A program made the translations under genes and the position numbers. The notes beneath the pieces are model-generated. The model was not told where the DNA came from. It searched no databases and saw nothing but the letters and a program-made list of their open reading frames with translations. A DNA stretch of 64,000 nt from Branchipolynoe longqiensis. Taxonomy: Eukaryota > Annelida > Polychaeta > Phyllodocida > Polynoidae. Within the stretch, counting starts at the first letter, position 1, and every line of letters begins with the position of its first letter. This document shows positions 10,512 to 21,600 of the stretch, piece by piece. The stretch is taken from contig CM059187.1 in NCBI GenBank assembly GCA_030323885.1, forward strand, positions 129,165,168 through 129,229,167, written 5' to 3'.

Positions 10512-10775
10512 GAAAAAAAAGTTTGTTTCATTTAACGACGCCGCTAGAGCACATTGATTTTAATTATTGGCTATTGGACGTTAAACATATGGTCATTCTG
10601 ACATATTTCTTTGGATGAAACCGACTGCCACCACATAGGCTACTCTTTCCGATAAGCAGCAAGGGGTCTTTGATATGCACTTTCCACACAGACAGCACAC
10701 CACATAGCATACCCTTTGATGAACCAGTTGTGGGCCACTGGTTGGAACTGAAAATAGCCCAAACTTCAAATGTGT
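10512..10775 (-). mobile_element. Second SINE type, 3' part, molluscan-like
   Basis: GTTTGTTTCATTTAACGACG, then CTAGAGCACATTGATTTTAA, CTATTGGACGTTAAACAT, TTCTGACATA, GCAAGGGGTCTTTGATATGC and ACCAGTTGTGGGCCACTGG. From memory this word order is that of a SINE 3' region widespread in molluscan genomes, read here on its minus strand. The tRNA-like head, expected beyond 10775, is missing. The family is unrelated to the window's main SINE. Confidence 0.6.
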
Positions 10776-11103
10776 CAACTGAGCAGGGTCGATAGGATGA
10801 CCGACACCTTCAATAAGTTTTGAAATAAGAGAAAAGTGTTAATTAAAACTGAGAAAATACACAAACAACTAATATAGAAACAATAACAAAATACTGTAAT
10901 TTATACTCTCCATCCGGTACGACCGGTCAATTATTTGTTTAAATTACAGAGTCTACCTATATGCCTTACCCTCCTACACCCATGTATCTCAGCTGATAAT
11001 TTCTCTCCCTTACTTCCCACGGTAATCTATTCACAATAATTACTTAAAGTAGCTTCCATCCCTCATGAGCTAAGCACCAGGTAAACAAATATACATTTAA
11101 ATC
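10776..11103. other. AT-rich unique stretch
   Basis: No gene, array or clear element is seen. Confidence 0.4.
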
Positions 11104-11270
11104 GACCAGAAGGGATGGCCGAATGAGTTAGAGCGTCCGTCTCCCGTGCTGATAGATCCTGGAATCGTGGGTTTGAACCCTGGTCGAGTCAAACCAATGC
11201 CTTAAAAACGTACACTTGTCATGTCATAGCCAGGCGCTCAGCATTATCAGGATAAGGCAAAGAGCAGTGG
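11104..11270 (+). mobile_element. SINE, A-type head, 3'-truncated
   Basis: GACCAGAAGGGATGGCCGAA, GTTAGAGCGTCCGTCTCCCG, GGGTTTGAACCCTGGTCGAG and GCCAGGCGCTCAGCATTATC are present. The copy stops before GTGACTGAGTGG. Confidence 0.85.
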
Positions 11271-12360
11271 AATGAGCAAGACCAAACATCCGTGATTGAA
11301 ATTTCCGCTAATAATGTACCCATACACAAAAAGAACACCACAAAAAACATCATTTTAATACCAGACTCACTGAAATCACATGAAAGGGCCTCAATTTTTT
11401 TAAATTACTAACAAAACAACACCAAAATACTTATTTTTGTAAAGCAGTAACAGGGCAGGATGATGCACCAGAGGCTTCAATAAAGATTTGCCCAGTGGGG
11501 GGGGGGGGGGGGCGTCGGGGGAGGGGGGGGGGGGGCGTCGGTGCCCAGGGGTGCGGGTAGAAGATGTAATGGGGTGAGAGTAGAAATCCAACCCCGCCTA
11601 GCACCCTGTCCCCCGCCAGCTGCCCCCATACCCGCATGGACGGTCGGTGTGGGTGGGTGGGTTTGGGTGGGTAGTGGTAGAGGTGAGGGGACCAATGGTT
11701 GATTAGAGGTGTGCACTTTCACTCAAGGACTCCAGCTAACCAGGGCCGACAGGTTACGATGTCAGGGTCTCCATCAGTGTCATAACAATTAGTACAACGC
11801 TCACTGACAGAATGCTGATCGGTTATCCGCCTCACACCCCCACTCACATCACACACTTAACCCACCGGCAATAAATCTAAATGGGCAGTACTCTAAATGT
11901 CAGCAACAATCAACTATTGTATATTTGTTTCAGTAATAATGATTAATTTAACATTATGTTTGACCATAAAACAGGACACTATTGTTATATTTCAATGTTA
12001 TCCTCCTACTTACACATATCAGCACACATCGCTCACTACACATCACCACACATTACCAAACACCGCCCTCCCCCATTACCATTCTTTTTACCTAACCAAA
12101 GTGTGCCATCTTGTACATATCTTCTTAATATGCATGATTTATTTATACAGAGAGCTGCCTGTCTATACCATTAATATAATATAATATAATATAATGTAAT
12201 ATAATATATAGAGAGGCGCATGCTGGTGCCCACCCCGACCCCGGATAGAGGGAGTGGGGTACAAGACACGACAGATCTTATTACACGCGATAACGTGTTT
12301 ATCACTATCCATATATATGTGCCGCTACACCCACACACGCGCATACGCGCACACCCACAC
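11271..12360. other. Intergenic stretch with G-runs and short AT repeats
   Basis: Contains G-runs at 11498-11535 separated by GCGTCGG, GGGTGGGTGGG near 11650 and (ATAAT)n at 12170-12205. No supported gene. Confidence 0.5.
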
Positions 12361-12364
12361 GTCC

Positions 12365-14075
12365 CCACCCAAACACACGCTCCCACACTCCCTCATTCAC
12401 CTACAAGCACGCTCTCACACTCCCTCATTCACCTACAAGCACGCTCTCACACTCCCTCATTCACCTACAAGCATGCTCTCACACTCCCTCATTCACCTAC
12501 GAGCACACTCTCACACTCCCTCATTCACCTACAAGCACGCTCTCACACTCCCTCATTCATCTACAAGCATGCTATCACACTCCCTCATTCACCTGCAAAC
12601 ACACTCTCACACTCCTTCATTTACCCAAACACACCCCCTCATTCACCCAAACCCACAATCCCACACACCCTCATTGACCTACAAGCAAGCTCTCACACTT
12701 CCTCATTCACCCACAAGCACACTCTCACACTCCCTCATTCACCTACACTCACGCTCTCACACTCCCTCATTCACCCAAACCCACACTCCCACACACCCTC
12801 ATTCACCTACAAGCATGCTCTCCCACTCCCTCATTCACCTACAAGCACGCTCTCACACTCCCTCATTCGCCTATGAGCACACTTTCACACTCCCTCATTC
12901 ACCTACAATCATGCTCTCACACTCCCTCATTCACCTACAAGCATGCTCTCACACTCCCTCATTCGCCTACAAGCACGCTCTCACACTCCCTCATTCACCT
13001 ACAAGCAAGCTCTCACACTCCCTCATTCACATACAAGCATGCTCTCACACTCCCTCATTCACCTACAAGCACACTCTCACACTCCATCATTCACCTACAA
13101 GCACGCTCTCACACTCCCTCATTCACCTGCACGCACACTCTCACACTCCCTCATTCACCCAAACACACACTTTCACACACCCTCATTCACCCAGACCCAT
13201 GCTCCCACACACCCTCATTCACCCAAATGCATACTCTCATACACCCTCATTCACTCAAGCACTCAGACTCACACTTCCTCATTCATCCAAACACAATACA
13301 CCCTCATTCACTCAAGCGCACACCCTCACACTTCCTCATTCATCCAACCACACGCTCCCAGATACTCTCATTCACCCAAGCACATTTCAACACTCCCTCA
13401 TTCACCTACACAAATGCTCTCACACACGCTCATTCATCCAAACACATGGTCCCCCACACCCTCATTCACCCAAACACACACTTTCGCCCACCCTCATTCA
13501 CCTACACACACGCTTGCACACTTTCTCATTCACCCAAACACACACTCCCACACTCCCTCATTCATCGAAGGACACGCTCCCACACACCCTCATTCACACA
13601 AACACATTCTCCCACAATGCTAATTCACCCAAGAATACTCCCACACTACCTCATTCACTCATACACACTCTCTCACACTCCCTCATTCACATACACTCGT
13701 GCTCTCACACACCGTCATTCATCCAAACACACGCTCCCAGACTACCTCATTCACCCAAACACATCCTCTCACACACCCTCATTCACATACATGCACACTC
13801 TCACACACCATCATTCATCCAAACACACGCTCCCACAATATCTCATTCAACCAAGCACATGCTCTCACAAACCCTCATTCACCTACATGCACACTCTCAC
13901 ACACCATCATTCATCCAAACACATGCTCCCACACTATCTCATTCACCCAAACACACACTCTCACATACCCTCATTCACCTACACACACACTCTCACACAT
14001 CGTCATTCATCAAAACACACGCTCCCACAGTCAACCAAACACACACTCTCACACACCCTCATTCATGCACACACA
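12365..14075. repeat. 32-bp minisatellite (CTCACACTCCCTCATTCACC)
   Basis: The unit CACGCTCTCACACTCCCTCA plus TTCACCTACAAG is 32 bases long; starts at 12401, 12433 and 12465 confirm the period. About 53 units fit. The first half is homogeneous and the later half uses CCCAAACACA and ACACACCC variants. The unit has no stop in any forward frame and 32 is not a multiple of three, so all three frames stay open for hundreds of codons and cycle through the same peptides. These frames are not evidence for a gene. Confidence 0.95.
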
Positions 14076-14300
14076 AGCCACCTACTCCCCCACCCCATAC
14101 ATACATCCGCCGGCCCCCGCCACACTGACACACACACACGCACACACACCTCACCCCCAACAGTGTCCACGTATAGATTAGCCAGCCCTATTGACATTCT
14201 GGACATAAGCGGACTGCCCGGAGCTAGGCGAGCCGACCCGGGAGGAGCTGGGTGGGGATCCGTCACCTGTGTGTGTGGGGGGGGGGGGGGGGGGGGGGCC
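14076..14300. other. CA-rich flank, short unique stretch, G-run
   Basis: CACACAC words to 14155, a ~110-base mixed stretch, then (TG)n into a long G-run at 14264-14298. Compositionally this is the reverse complement of the poly-C/(CA)n compounds. Confidence 0.6.
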
Positions 14301-15555
14301 TCTCTGGGCGCCCTCCCGCCCGGGCTGTGGGGGGAGGGGGAGGTGCCGGCCAATAGACTACATCACGGTTCCAGCGGCGTGGTGCATTGTGGGATGCCAG
14401 AGCAAAACAAGGCACAAAAAGCACATGGCACATGCTAATACACTGGGTGCAGCTATCAAATGTGCTAGTTTCAGCTCATCTCAGCTCTTGTTTGAAACAT
14501 AGAATACCAACTAAAGAAATATATATAATAAATTAATATATTAAACTTGTATCCAGCATTGCATTTACATCAATATAATCAGCACATCTTATGCCATGTG
14601 CATTTAGATTTAGACAAATCTACTCACTCAGACTAGTGTTAGAACCATAGCCAGAGTCAGTTTTATTTATTTTATTCATCTTTTTATTTTATTCATCTTT
14701 TTATTTTTATGGTTAATGACTACGGTTAATTAAATATTGGTTATATATTTTGAAACAAGTTTTTGTTGACACATTTGACATTTTAATATTTAGAACAAGA
14801 ATTACTTCTGAGTAATGAATGGTGATGTAAACATCAGCCTGTAAAGTGACTGAAATTCTATGTTTCTTAGCTCAAAATGCTTAATTACAGAGAGTTGTAT
14901 CTTAATCATATTCATTATATATTATATTGCATTCTTCCATCTATGTTTCTACCAAATTGTTATGTATTTCTATTTATTTTGAATAAAATGCCAGTTTTGG
15001 CCTATGCGTATCAGCAAACTCAATGGCCGTATGCCTTTGTTTGCTCCCGGCCCCGTTTTCAGCGCATGCGCAGTCGGAACCGTGATGTAGTCTATAGGCA
15101 CAACCAACGTGGGCCTGGCACAGGATCGACTTGATGAGGGCAGCGTGGTCAGTAGGAAGCGGCCATATCGTATGGGAGCCCGAGGGGCAGGAATGAGGTG
15201 GTGGGTGGTGGGTGGTGGGGGGGGGGGTGTAACAAGAATAATAAAAATCACATAGAGAGAAAGCAATAAAATAACAAAAGTCTTGTGTGTAGGTATAGAC
15301 AAACCAGGCGGATATATCTATCATTCATGGTTGTATTGGCGCGGACTGATGGACAAGCCCTTCTGCTGGGAGGCAGGGTAGAGAGATGGAGGGGGGGGGG
15401 GGGGAGAGAGGTGGCGATGAGTGTTGTTACGCCCAGATGGGTGGGCTCCATACTGTGTGACAGGGTCAGACTGAGTGACTGATCTCCTCAGTGTGAGCAG
15501 GTCTGTCTGCTCTAGGTAATGTGAGTGACTTTTGCGCATTCGAACCCTGGTCGAA
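14301..15555. other. Mostly AT-rich intergenic stretch
   Basis: Contains TTTTATTTTATTCATC duplications near 14660-14710, a 20-base inverted pair (14353-14372 and 15076-15095), G-runs at 15219-15229 and 15390-15403, and a fragment TTCGAACCCTGGTCGAA at 15539 that resembles the end of an A-type SINE head. No gene is supported. Confidence 0.45.
15062..15095. promoter_or_regulatory. NRF1-like palindrome next to an inverted repeat arm
   Basis: GCGCATGCGC at 15062-15071 is the core of the NRF1 consensus known from animal promoters. It is followed by GGAACCGTGATGTAGTCTAT, the complement of 14353-14372. No transcript or start codon nearby supports promoter activity. Confidence 0.2.
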
Positions 15556-15906
15556 CTGCATAGTCCGCATAGTCCGATGAACTATCAAATTTTCAAAAAC
15601 AAACTAATTATCTAGATTTGATTTGAGATATCTAACTTAGATAGCGATGCACTTATTAAGCATTTGTTTCTGTGTATAAGGCAATACTGAGTCAATTTAA
15701 CAGAACCTGTTACTGCAGAAGTCTATGGTGCCAGCATTTTGGTAAGCTTGCCAAAACTAATTTTCCATGTTTGCACTCAAAATATCTCAAAAGTTTACCA
15801 TTTAAAATAAAAGTAACTTTGAACTAATGTAAAGTAGATACTAGCGATCGATCTAATATCTCAGAAAAAATACAGAAATTTTAAACCATTGTACTATGCA
15901 ACTTTA
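15556..15906 (+). mobile_element. GCATAGTCCGATG palindromic element, copy 1
   Basis: It starts TGCATAGTCCGCATAGTCCG and ends CATTGTACTATGCAACTT, an imperfect inverted pair. Diagnostic interior words are CTTATTAAGCATTTG, CTGTTACTGCAGAAG, TATGGTGCCAGC, CCATTTAAAATAAAAGTAAC and ATCTCAGAAAA. It is about 350 bases long with no coding potential, like a MITE. SINE sequence lies on both sides (15539-15554 and from 15919), so it may have inserted into a SINE. Confidence 0.7.
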
Positions 15907-15918
15907 ACATTTTATATT

Positions 15919-16133
15919 TGTCACTTAGCAGCTAGGTGCTCGGCATTATTCGGATAGGGCACGGACTGCTTGGTTCAGTGTCAGGATAATGTGACCGACT
16001 GGGATATCAGGTTATGGTGGCCTGATCCAGCCAGTGGGGCAGGACTATAAAATGGCCATGAGTGCACATTGTCACCTGTCCTGATATAACTTTAGATGTT
16101 GTCAGGGCATAAAACTCCAACAACCAACCAACC
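15919..16133 (+). mobile_element. SINE body and tail, headless
   Basis: CAGCTAGGTGCTCGGCATTA through AGTGGGGCAGGACTATAAAA to the CCAACAACCAACCAACC tail. The head is absent. Confidence 0.85.
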
Positions 16134-16221
16134 ATATGAGTATGTAGCGAGGCACTGCACTGTGCATGTCTATACAGTGAGTGTCCAGATACACTATGAC
16201 TATGACGAGTGCCTATGCACT

Positions 16222-16313
16222 AACCGGACGTAGTGACCTAATCAGTAGAGCGCGGGCTTCTCGTGCAGAAGGTCGGGAGTTCGAATCAATGCAGAGTCAA
16301 ACCAATGACTTAC
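16222..16313 (+). mobile_element. SINE head, B-type, truncated
   Basis: AACCGGACGTAGTGACCTAA, then GTAGAGCGCGGGCTTCTCGT, GGTCGGGAGTTCGAATC and GAGTCAAACCAATGACTTAC; the body is then replaced by a minisatellite. Confidence 0.8.
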
Positions 16314-16315
16314 AT

Positions 16316-16570
16316 CTGCACAGCTGCATCTGTCAGTGACTCAGCAGCAACTGTCAGTGACTCAGCAGCAACTGTCAGTGGGTCAATGATTCAGCGGCAA
16401 CTGTCAGTGAGTGATCCAGCTGCAACTACCAGTGACTCTGCAGAAACTGCCAGTGACCCAGCAGCAACCGTCAGGGAGTCAGTGACTCAGCAGGAACTGA
16501 CAATGACTCAGCAGCAAGTGTCAGTGAGTCAGTGACTCAGAAGCAACTGTCAGTGACTCAGCTGCAGTGA
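16316..16570. repeat. CAGCAACTGTCAGTGACT minisatellite
   Basis: CAGTGACTCAGCAGCAACTG units of ~21 bases, with longer CAGTGAGTCAGTGACTCAG variants, begin immediately after the truncated SINE head. Confidence 0.85.
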
Positions 16571-17167
16571 TTGGGTAAGAAAGTCATCGGGCTGGTCTAA
16601 TTGGATTACTGCTGACAGTGAGTTTATGACTCAACCATTGGCTAGAGATTAGTCACGTCACTGGCTGTGGTAGGTGACTAAGAATGTCGAATCTGACTAA
16701 GACTGATTGACCACTGCTATGGATATACTGATAGATGCCAGTTCGGAACGACAGTGGGGTGGCGTGCTTATAGTGTCTGACTTTTTTCCAGGTCAGACTC
16801 CTAATCTGAAATCGGTGATTCGATTCCCCATGCCGTCACCTCTACAACATCATCAAAGGCCAGTTGTTCTCATACCATGTATATACGTGGTGTGGGAGGT
16901 TAACAATTCCTTGGGACAGTAAAAGTGTAGGCTCTCAGTTTCTATCGATCAACTGTCTAATGGTGATGAAAACAAGACAATTCAGAGGTATCCATGAAAC
17001 GCCGTATTAATCTTCTCTGAGAAAAGACAAACTATATCAAAACATGTGTTGCATAGTGATTGTATGTAGGCATATACCATGTGTAATATGTATTATAATG
17101 AAATACAGACGCTCAGACCATCGTCCTATTTGAACTCACATTAATGGAGTTTCTATGTATATGGCCA
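16571..17167. other. Unique intergenic stretch
   Basis: No gene, SINE or array is recognised. Confidence 0.4.
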
Positions 17168-17169
17168 TA

Positions 17170-17491
17170 AAGCCCCAGTCACACATCACCGGACAGAAAC
17201 CGAACAAAGTCTGTTTGTGTCCGTACAAGTTTTGAACATGCACAAAACTAGGAACGGATGCCGCCGGACTGACATCTACAGTTCTTGTCCGTTTTGAGTT
17301 TGTTTCGTCCCTTGGCTATTCATTCATGTACGTTTCATGTCTGTTTCATGTCCGTTTCATATCCGTTCATACAGCCGCCTTTGTCCTGATATCGCAACAT
17401 TTTGACACATTTTAATACATTTTGATACTTATGACACCCGAACTAGACAATTCTGTCCATTGCTCAATCCGGTGATGTGTGACTGTGGCTT
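17170..17491. mobile_element. 322-bp MITE with CAGTCACACATCACCGGA TIRs and TA TSD
   Basis: The left end AAGCCCCAGTCACACATCAC and the right end read backwards, AAGCCACAGTCACACATCAC, match at 19 of 20 and continue through CGGA. TA flanks both sides (17168-17169, 17492-17493). The interior carries GTTTCATGTCYGTTTCATRT tandem words near 17330-17365 and no frame. A TA target fits the Tc1/mariner group, but the TSD is short enough to be chance. Confidence 0.75.
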
Positions 17492-17493
17492 TA

Positions 17494-17904
17494 CGTTACC
17501 CTATGTGTACCCACCTTAATGGACATAGTTACTATGCCATTAGACCATCGTATTTGATGCAGATAGTTGCTAGGTATACAACCACTACATTGTCGTACTT
17601 GAGCTGAAACATTTAGGGAGACATTCCCGCAATTTTTGCATACAGGAGGTTGTGGGGGGTTATTTGTGGTGTCCATTAACGTGCTTGATCTGTGTTGTAG
17701 TGTGGCGTGTGCGGAGAGACTGGTGTATTGGGTTATATGTAGACCACCCTGTATGGCATGGTTGGGGACAGAATACCAGACAATCTCAGGCAGTAGACCA
17801 CCGCGGTTCTCACATGTATTACATGATAACAACAGTCTCTCCAGGGAGATCACATGGGCTTTCCTTCTCCACGTTACATATATGTCCATCACCACATCAC
17901 ACAC
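17494..17904 (-). other. Non-repetitive open frame, CxxC pairs, unknown
   Basis: A minus-strand frame (17904 to 17491) runs 137 codons without the low-complexity signature of its neighbours. It contains VCKNCGNVSLNVSAQVRQ followed by CSGC, a C-x2-C-x13-C-x2-C arrangement like a small zinc knuckle. The last codons enter the MITE at 17491. Overlapping plus-strand frames are similarly long, so there is no strand bias to support it. It may be an old exon or chance. Confidence 0.15.
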
Positions 17905-18141
17905 GCCCTGGAGTAGAGGCCGGTCGTGGTGTGTGCTGGGTGGGAGGTGGGAGCTGGGGATGGAGGAGAGGAGGGGGGAGGGACAATGAGGACATTGTTG
18001 GCTCTACGCTCTGTGCGTGTCTAGTGTGTAAAGATGGGAGTAGGGTAACCAAAAGAAACCAGGGGATTGTGTAGGGGGTGTGATACCTGCAGTTAAATGG
18101 AGCCCAATAGCCAGCCGCGGTAGGCTCTACTAGTAGGAAGA

Positions 18142-18156
18142 TTCGTCTGGTAGGAA

Positions 18157-18196
<40 letters not shown>

Positions 18197-18745
18197 CGGG
18201 GGGAAAAGAGAGACAATACTAGGGAGGGGGAGAGAGGGTAGTGGTGAATATGTGGGATATCCATGATATGAAAAAGAGGGGTTGGGGGCGGATGGGGAGG
18301 GAGTAGGGAGGTGGGAGATGGAGGAAGGGAAAATGAATGAATGGGTGGGTGGAGAGATACAGGATGGATGGAGGGAGATGGATGGTGAAAGAAACACGAA
18401 GAGCAAATGAGATAGGGGGGATAAGGATTGGAGAGGGACAATGACGGAAGGGAAAGGGAGATAATGGGGTATGGGAGAGTGAGGATGGAGTGAGGGAGTG
18501 GAAGGGAGGGTGGGGAGAGATATGGGAAAGGATGGGGAGAGAGATGGAGGGAGCTAGAAGGAGAAGAAAGGGAGGAAGGGGGAAGGAGGGAAAGGGGTGG
18601 ACAGAGGGAAGCGGGGAAGGGAAGGAGGCGGGGAAGGGAGATGGAAAGGGAGAGCGATAGAGAGAGAAGGAAAGGGAGAAGGAAGTGGAGAGGGAAAGGG
18701 AGAGATGGAAATGATAGGGAGAGGGAGAGAGTCAAGGTGGATGGG
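18142..18745. repeat. Polypurine block (GGGAGA / GAGAGA)
   Basis: (AG)n at 18158-18196 passes into ~540 bases of GGGAGAGGGA, GGAAGGGAGG and GGATGGA words. Ser/Pro/Leu frames on the minus strand are its translation. Such purine-strand asymmetry can form triplex or H-DNA. Confidence 0.9.
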
Positions 18746-19089
18746 GTGTGATGGGTGCACTGATGCTCCTTTGAACAGGGAGTGTCCTGATAACTCCCTG
18801 CTGTGAAACAAAGTAGTACATTACCTCAGTTCAGATGCAGTCATCCGTATCAAATTAGAGCTCTTTCGACAGCGAATACAAACACACTCTCAAGGATAGT
18901 ATGTTGTACATATCTTGCCTAGATAGGTCTTGCATAGACCTACAAACTCAATTTAATAGAAAGTGCCATAGCTGCAAGTTATACAAATATATTATGTCCA
19001 GTATGTGGATGTGCTCTCAAACATTGTTTTGATCGTTTTCTTATCAAATACTTCCAAATTTAGCCACCGTTAATCAATGTTACGGTAAA

Positions 19090-19149
19090 GTTTGTTTGTT
19101 TGTTGTTGTTTTACGTCCTAGCAACATATAAGGTCATATCAGGACGGGG
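19090..19149 (-). mobile_element. Isolated SINE 3' tail
   Basis: GTTTGTTTGTTTGTTGTTGT, then TTACGTCCTAGCAACAT and GGTCATATCAGGAC, which is only the last ~60 bases of the SINE in minus orientation, with the CAACAACAAAC-type tail. Confidence 0.85.
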
Positions 19150-19304
19150 CGGTAAAGGAAAGAGAGGTAAATTGTAATGATCAACCTACTGTAGCGTATT
19201 AAAATATAGCATATTATGCAACGCTAAGGAAGTTTTCTTAAGATCAAGTTCATATCAGCATGCGTTTAGTTCACCCATTGTAAGGTTTAATTGATCAGAA
19301 ATAG

Positions 19305-19440
19305 TTTTTGATGTTGCAGAGTCCGATCCTTTTCAGTTTCAGACATATCTTAATGTGAAATATGAGATCGACCAATATTTCCGATATTACTGAGCTACAT
19401 ATGCTATCTCCTACTTTAGTTTGAAGTAACTTTATTAGGA
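19305..19440 (-). mobile_element. GCATAGTCCGATG element remnant
   Basis: GTTGCAGAGTCCGATCC, GAGATCGACCAATAT and CTACTTTAGTTTGAAGTAAC resemble the start of a minus-oriented copy. It is heavily decayed. Confidence 0.45.
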
Positions 19441-19799
19441 ATGGTTAACTGATGGCACTATCTGAACTGAAAACATGTGAATTACTTTCGACATGTACAA
19501 TAATATTCAGGACACAAACAGAAGACATTCGTTGCTACTGGTTTGTTCAATGCCAGAATAAAGTGACTGAGTGGGCTATTTATTGTACCCTGCTGTGGAG
19601 AGTATGCTATTACAGTTGGGAAACAGTATAAAGCCAACTAAGATTGACAATTCTCACACGTTGTGCCCAGAACACACACTCCCTCCCCCTTCCCACTCCT
19701 TAATCCTGACATGACCTGAAGTGTTGTTAGGACGCTCACGCCATGTCATACAATTCCTTGTCCTTTCCCTTGGTGAACCCGGTGCAGTTGCTAATTACA

Positions 19800-20130
19800 C
19801 TTGTACATACTGGACAACACCCTCCCACCCCCACCTCGCACCCCCACCCACTCTCCCTAGGCGTGCCCGTGGGCGTAAACACCCCCCCCCCCCCTCCCAG
19901 CCCTCATTGCCTTCCCCGAGAGGAGGGGGCAAAGGGCGCGCTCATGCTAACCTGTCACTCAAAAGGTCAGAGGGCACAGCCGACAACGAGGTGCAACTGG
20001 ATCAAAGATGGCGGGTGATGGGCGTGGGGAAGGTGACACTCTATAAGTGTGTCGCACGACATTAAGGTCAGGGGACCAGGCGGCGTAGGACAGGGCCTCG
20101 GGGACGCGTGAAACACCCGGAAGTTACCTG
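19800..20130. other. C-rich then CpG-containing stretch, no gene
   Basis: CACCCCCACC words and a C-run at 19881-19894, then a mixed stretch. Frames here have no supported identity. Confidence 0.4.
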
Positions 20131-20136
20131 GTACTG

Positions 20137-20665
20137 GTACCGCAGCCATTCACCTGAGTACTGTGAAAGCCGAAGTTCTGTGTGAACAAAGCCATATCAG
20201 TTAATAATGGGTTAACCTACCAGTACCTTCAGAACTGTGTAAGCAACAGCTCTGTGTTAAAAATCCATATGAGTTAATAATGGGTTAACGTAGCAATAAC
20301 TCAAGTACAGTGTAAACCACAGCTCCGTGTTAAAAATCCATATTAGTTAATAATGGGTTAACATAGTAATAACTTCAGTACTGTGTAAACCACAGCTCTG
20401 TGTGAAATATCCATATCAGTTACTAATGGGTTAACCTACCAGTAACTTCAGTACTGTGCAAGCCACAGCTCCGTGTTAAAAATCCATATTAGTTAATAAT
20501 AGGTTAACATAGTAATAACTTCAGTACTGTGTAAACCACAGCTCTGTGTGAAATATCCATATCAGTTACTAATGGGTTAACCTACCAGTAACTTCACTAC
20601 TGTGCAAGCCACAGCTCCGTTTGAAACAAAAAATCCACATTAGTTAATAATGGGTTAACCGACTA
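20137..20665. repeat. 73-bp satellite with 146-bp alternation
   Basis: GGGTTAAC (once AGGTTAAC) recurs at 20209, 20282, 20355, 20428, 20501, 20574 and 20652, an exact 73-base period except for the last unit, which has a 5-base gain. Later units alternate: AATATCCATATCAGTTACTA in units ending 20428 and 20574, against AAAATCCATATTAGTTAATA in units ending 20355 and 20501. That is a 146-base dimer. Confidence 0.95.
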
Positions 20666-20681
20666 AAGAATATGTGCAACG

Positions 20682-20858
20682 TCTGGTTAGCTCAGTCTCA
20701 GGATAATGTGACTGAGTGTGATATCACGTCATGGTGTCGACCGCCTGGTCCTCCAATGGGGCAGCATTGCCATGAGTATGGACTGTCACAAGTTGGAATC
20801 TGTCCTGATATGACCATATATGTTGCAAGGATGTAAAACTCCAACAACCAACCAACCG
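20682..20858 (+). mobile_element. SINE body and tail, headless
   Basis: GGATAATGTGACTGAGTGTG, TGGGGCAGCATT and GTCACAAGTTGGAATCTGTC to the CCAACAACCAACCAACC tail. It abuts the 73-bp satellite. Confidence 0.85.
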
Positions 20859-21600
20859 TTGTATGTTTGGGTTGTGGATGTGTGTGTATGCTCGGTGTGT
20901 GGGTGCTGTTTGTGTTGGTTTAGGTTGTTTGGGGGTGTTTGTGAGTGTGGTTTGTGTTTTGGTTCCATGTGGATATGTGTATTGCTTGGGGTGTGTGGTC
21001 GGTGTCTGTGGTGGGCTGGGGTAGGGTGGTGGTCGAGGTGGGTTCGGGTATGGTTGGGGTTTGCGTGTATATTCGGGGTGCGTTTGTGGGTTGATGGTTA
21101 TTGGAGTTTTACGTCCTGGTAACATCTAAGGTAATATCAGGACATCAGGTTTGTGGGGTGCGGTGTCGGGAGGTATGGTTCGGGAGGTATGGTTCGAAGT
21201 GTATGTGTAGATATGCTTTCCGGTGCATGTGTGGGTGTGTATGTGTATAATTGGTGGGATGTGGGTGTGCGTGGTGGGGTGGGTGTGCGTGGTGGGGTCT
21301 ATGTGGGTGAGTATGGGTGAGAGTGTAAGTGCGGGTGAATGTGGGTGGGTGTGGATGGGCGTGGGTGGGTGCGGCTGAGTGTAAATGGGTGTGGGTGAGT
21401 GTTAGTGAGTGTGAATGTGTGTATATGCGTCTGTGAGTGTGGGTGTGAGTGTGTCACTGTGTGTGAGTGTATGTGAGTGTGTGTGAGTGTATCTGAGGGT
21501 GAGTGTGGGTGAGTGGGTGAAAGTGTGGGTGAGTGTGGATGAGTATGGTCCTATATCGGTGTGTGTGGGTGTGGGTGTGTGGGTGCGGGAGAGTCGGGGG
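20859..21600. repeat. GTGTGGGTG low-complexity block
   Basis: GTGGGTGTG, GTGAGTGTG and TTGGGGTGTG words over ~740 bases, interrupted by a SINE tail at 21095-21146. Confidence 0.85.
21095..21146 (-). mobile_element. Isolated SINE 3' tail
   Basis: GGTTATTGGAGTTTTACGTC, then CTGGTAACATCTAAGGTAAT and ATCAGGAC, in minus orientation inside the GTGTGGGTG block. Confidence 0.85.

Larger units (their letters stand above)
18746..19720. other. AT-rich stretch with SINE tail and element remnants
   Basis: Holds the isolated SINE tail at 19090-19149 and a palindromic-element remnant near 19305-19440. The rest is unrecognised. Confidence 0.45.

Noticed and set aside
10593..10778. Minus-strand 61-codon frame
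   Set aside because: Lies inside the molluscan-type SINE fragment; no protein similarity.
12365..14075. CRISPR array
   Set aside because: Repeats are directly adjacent with no unique spacers, and the DNA is clearly eukaryotic.
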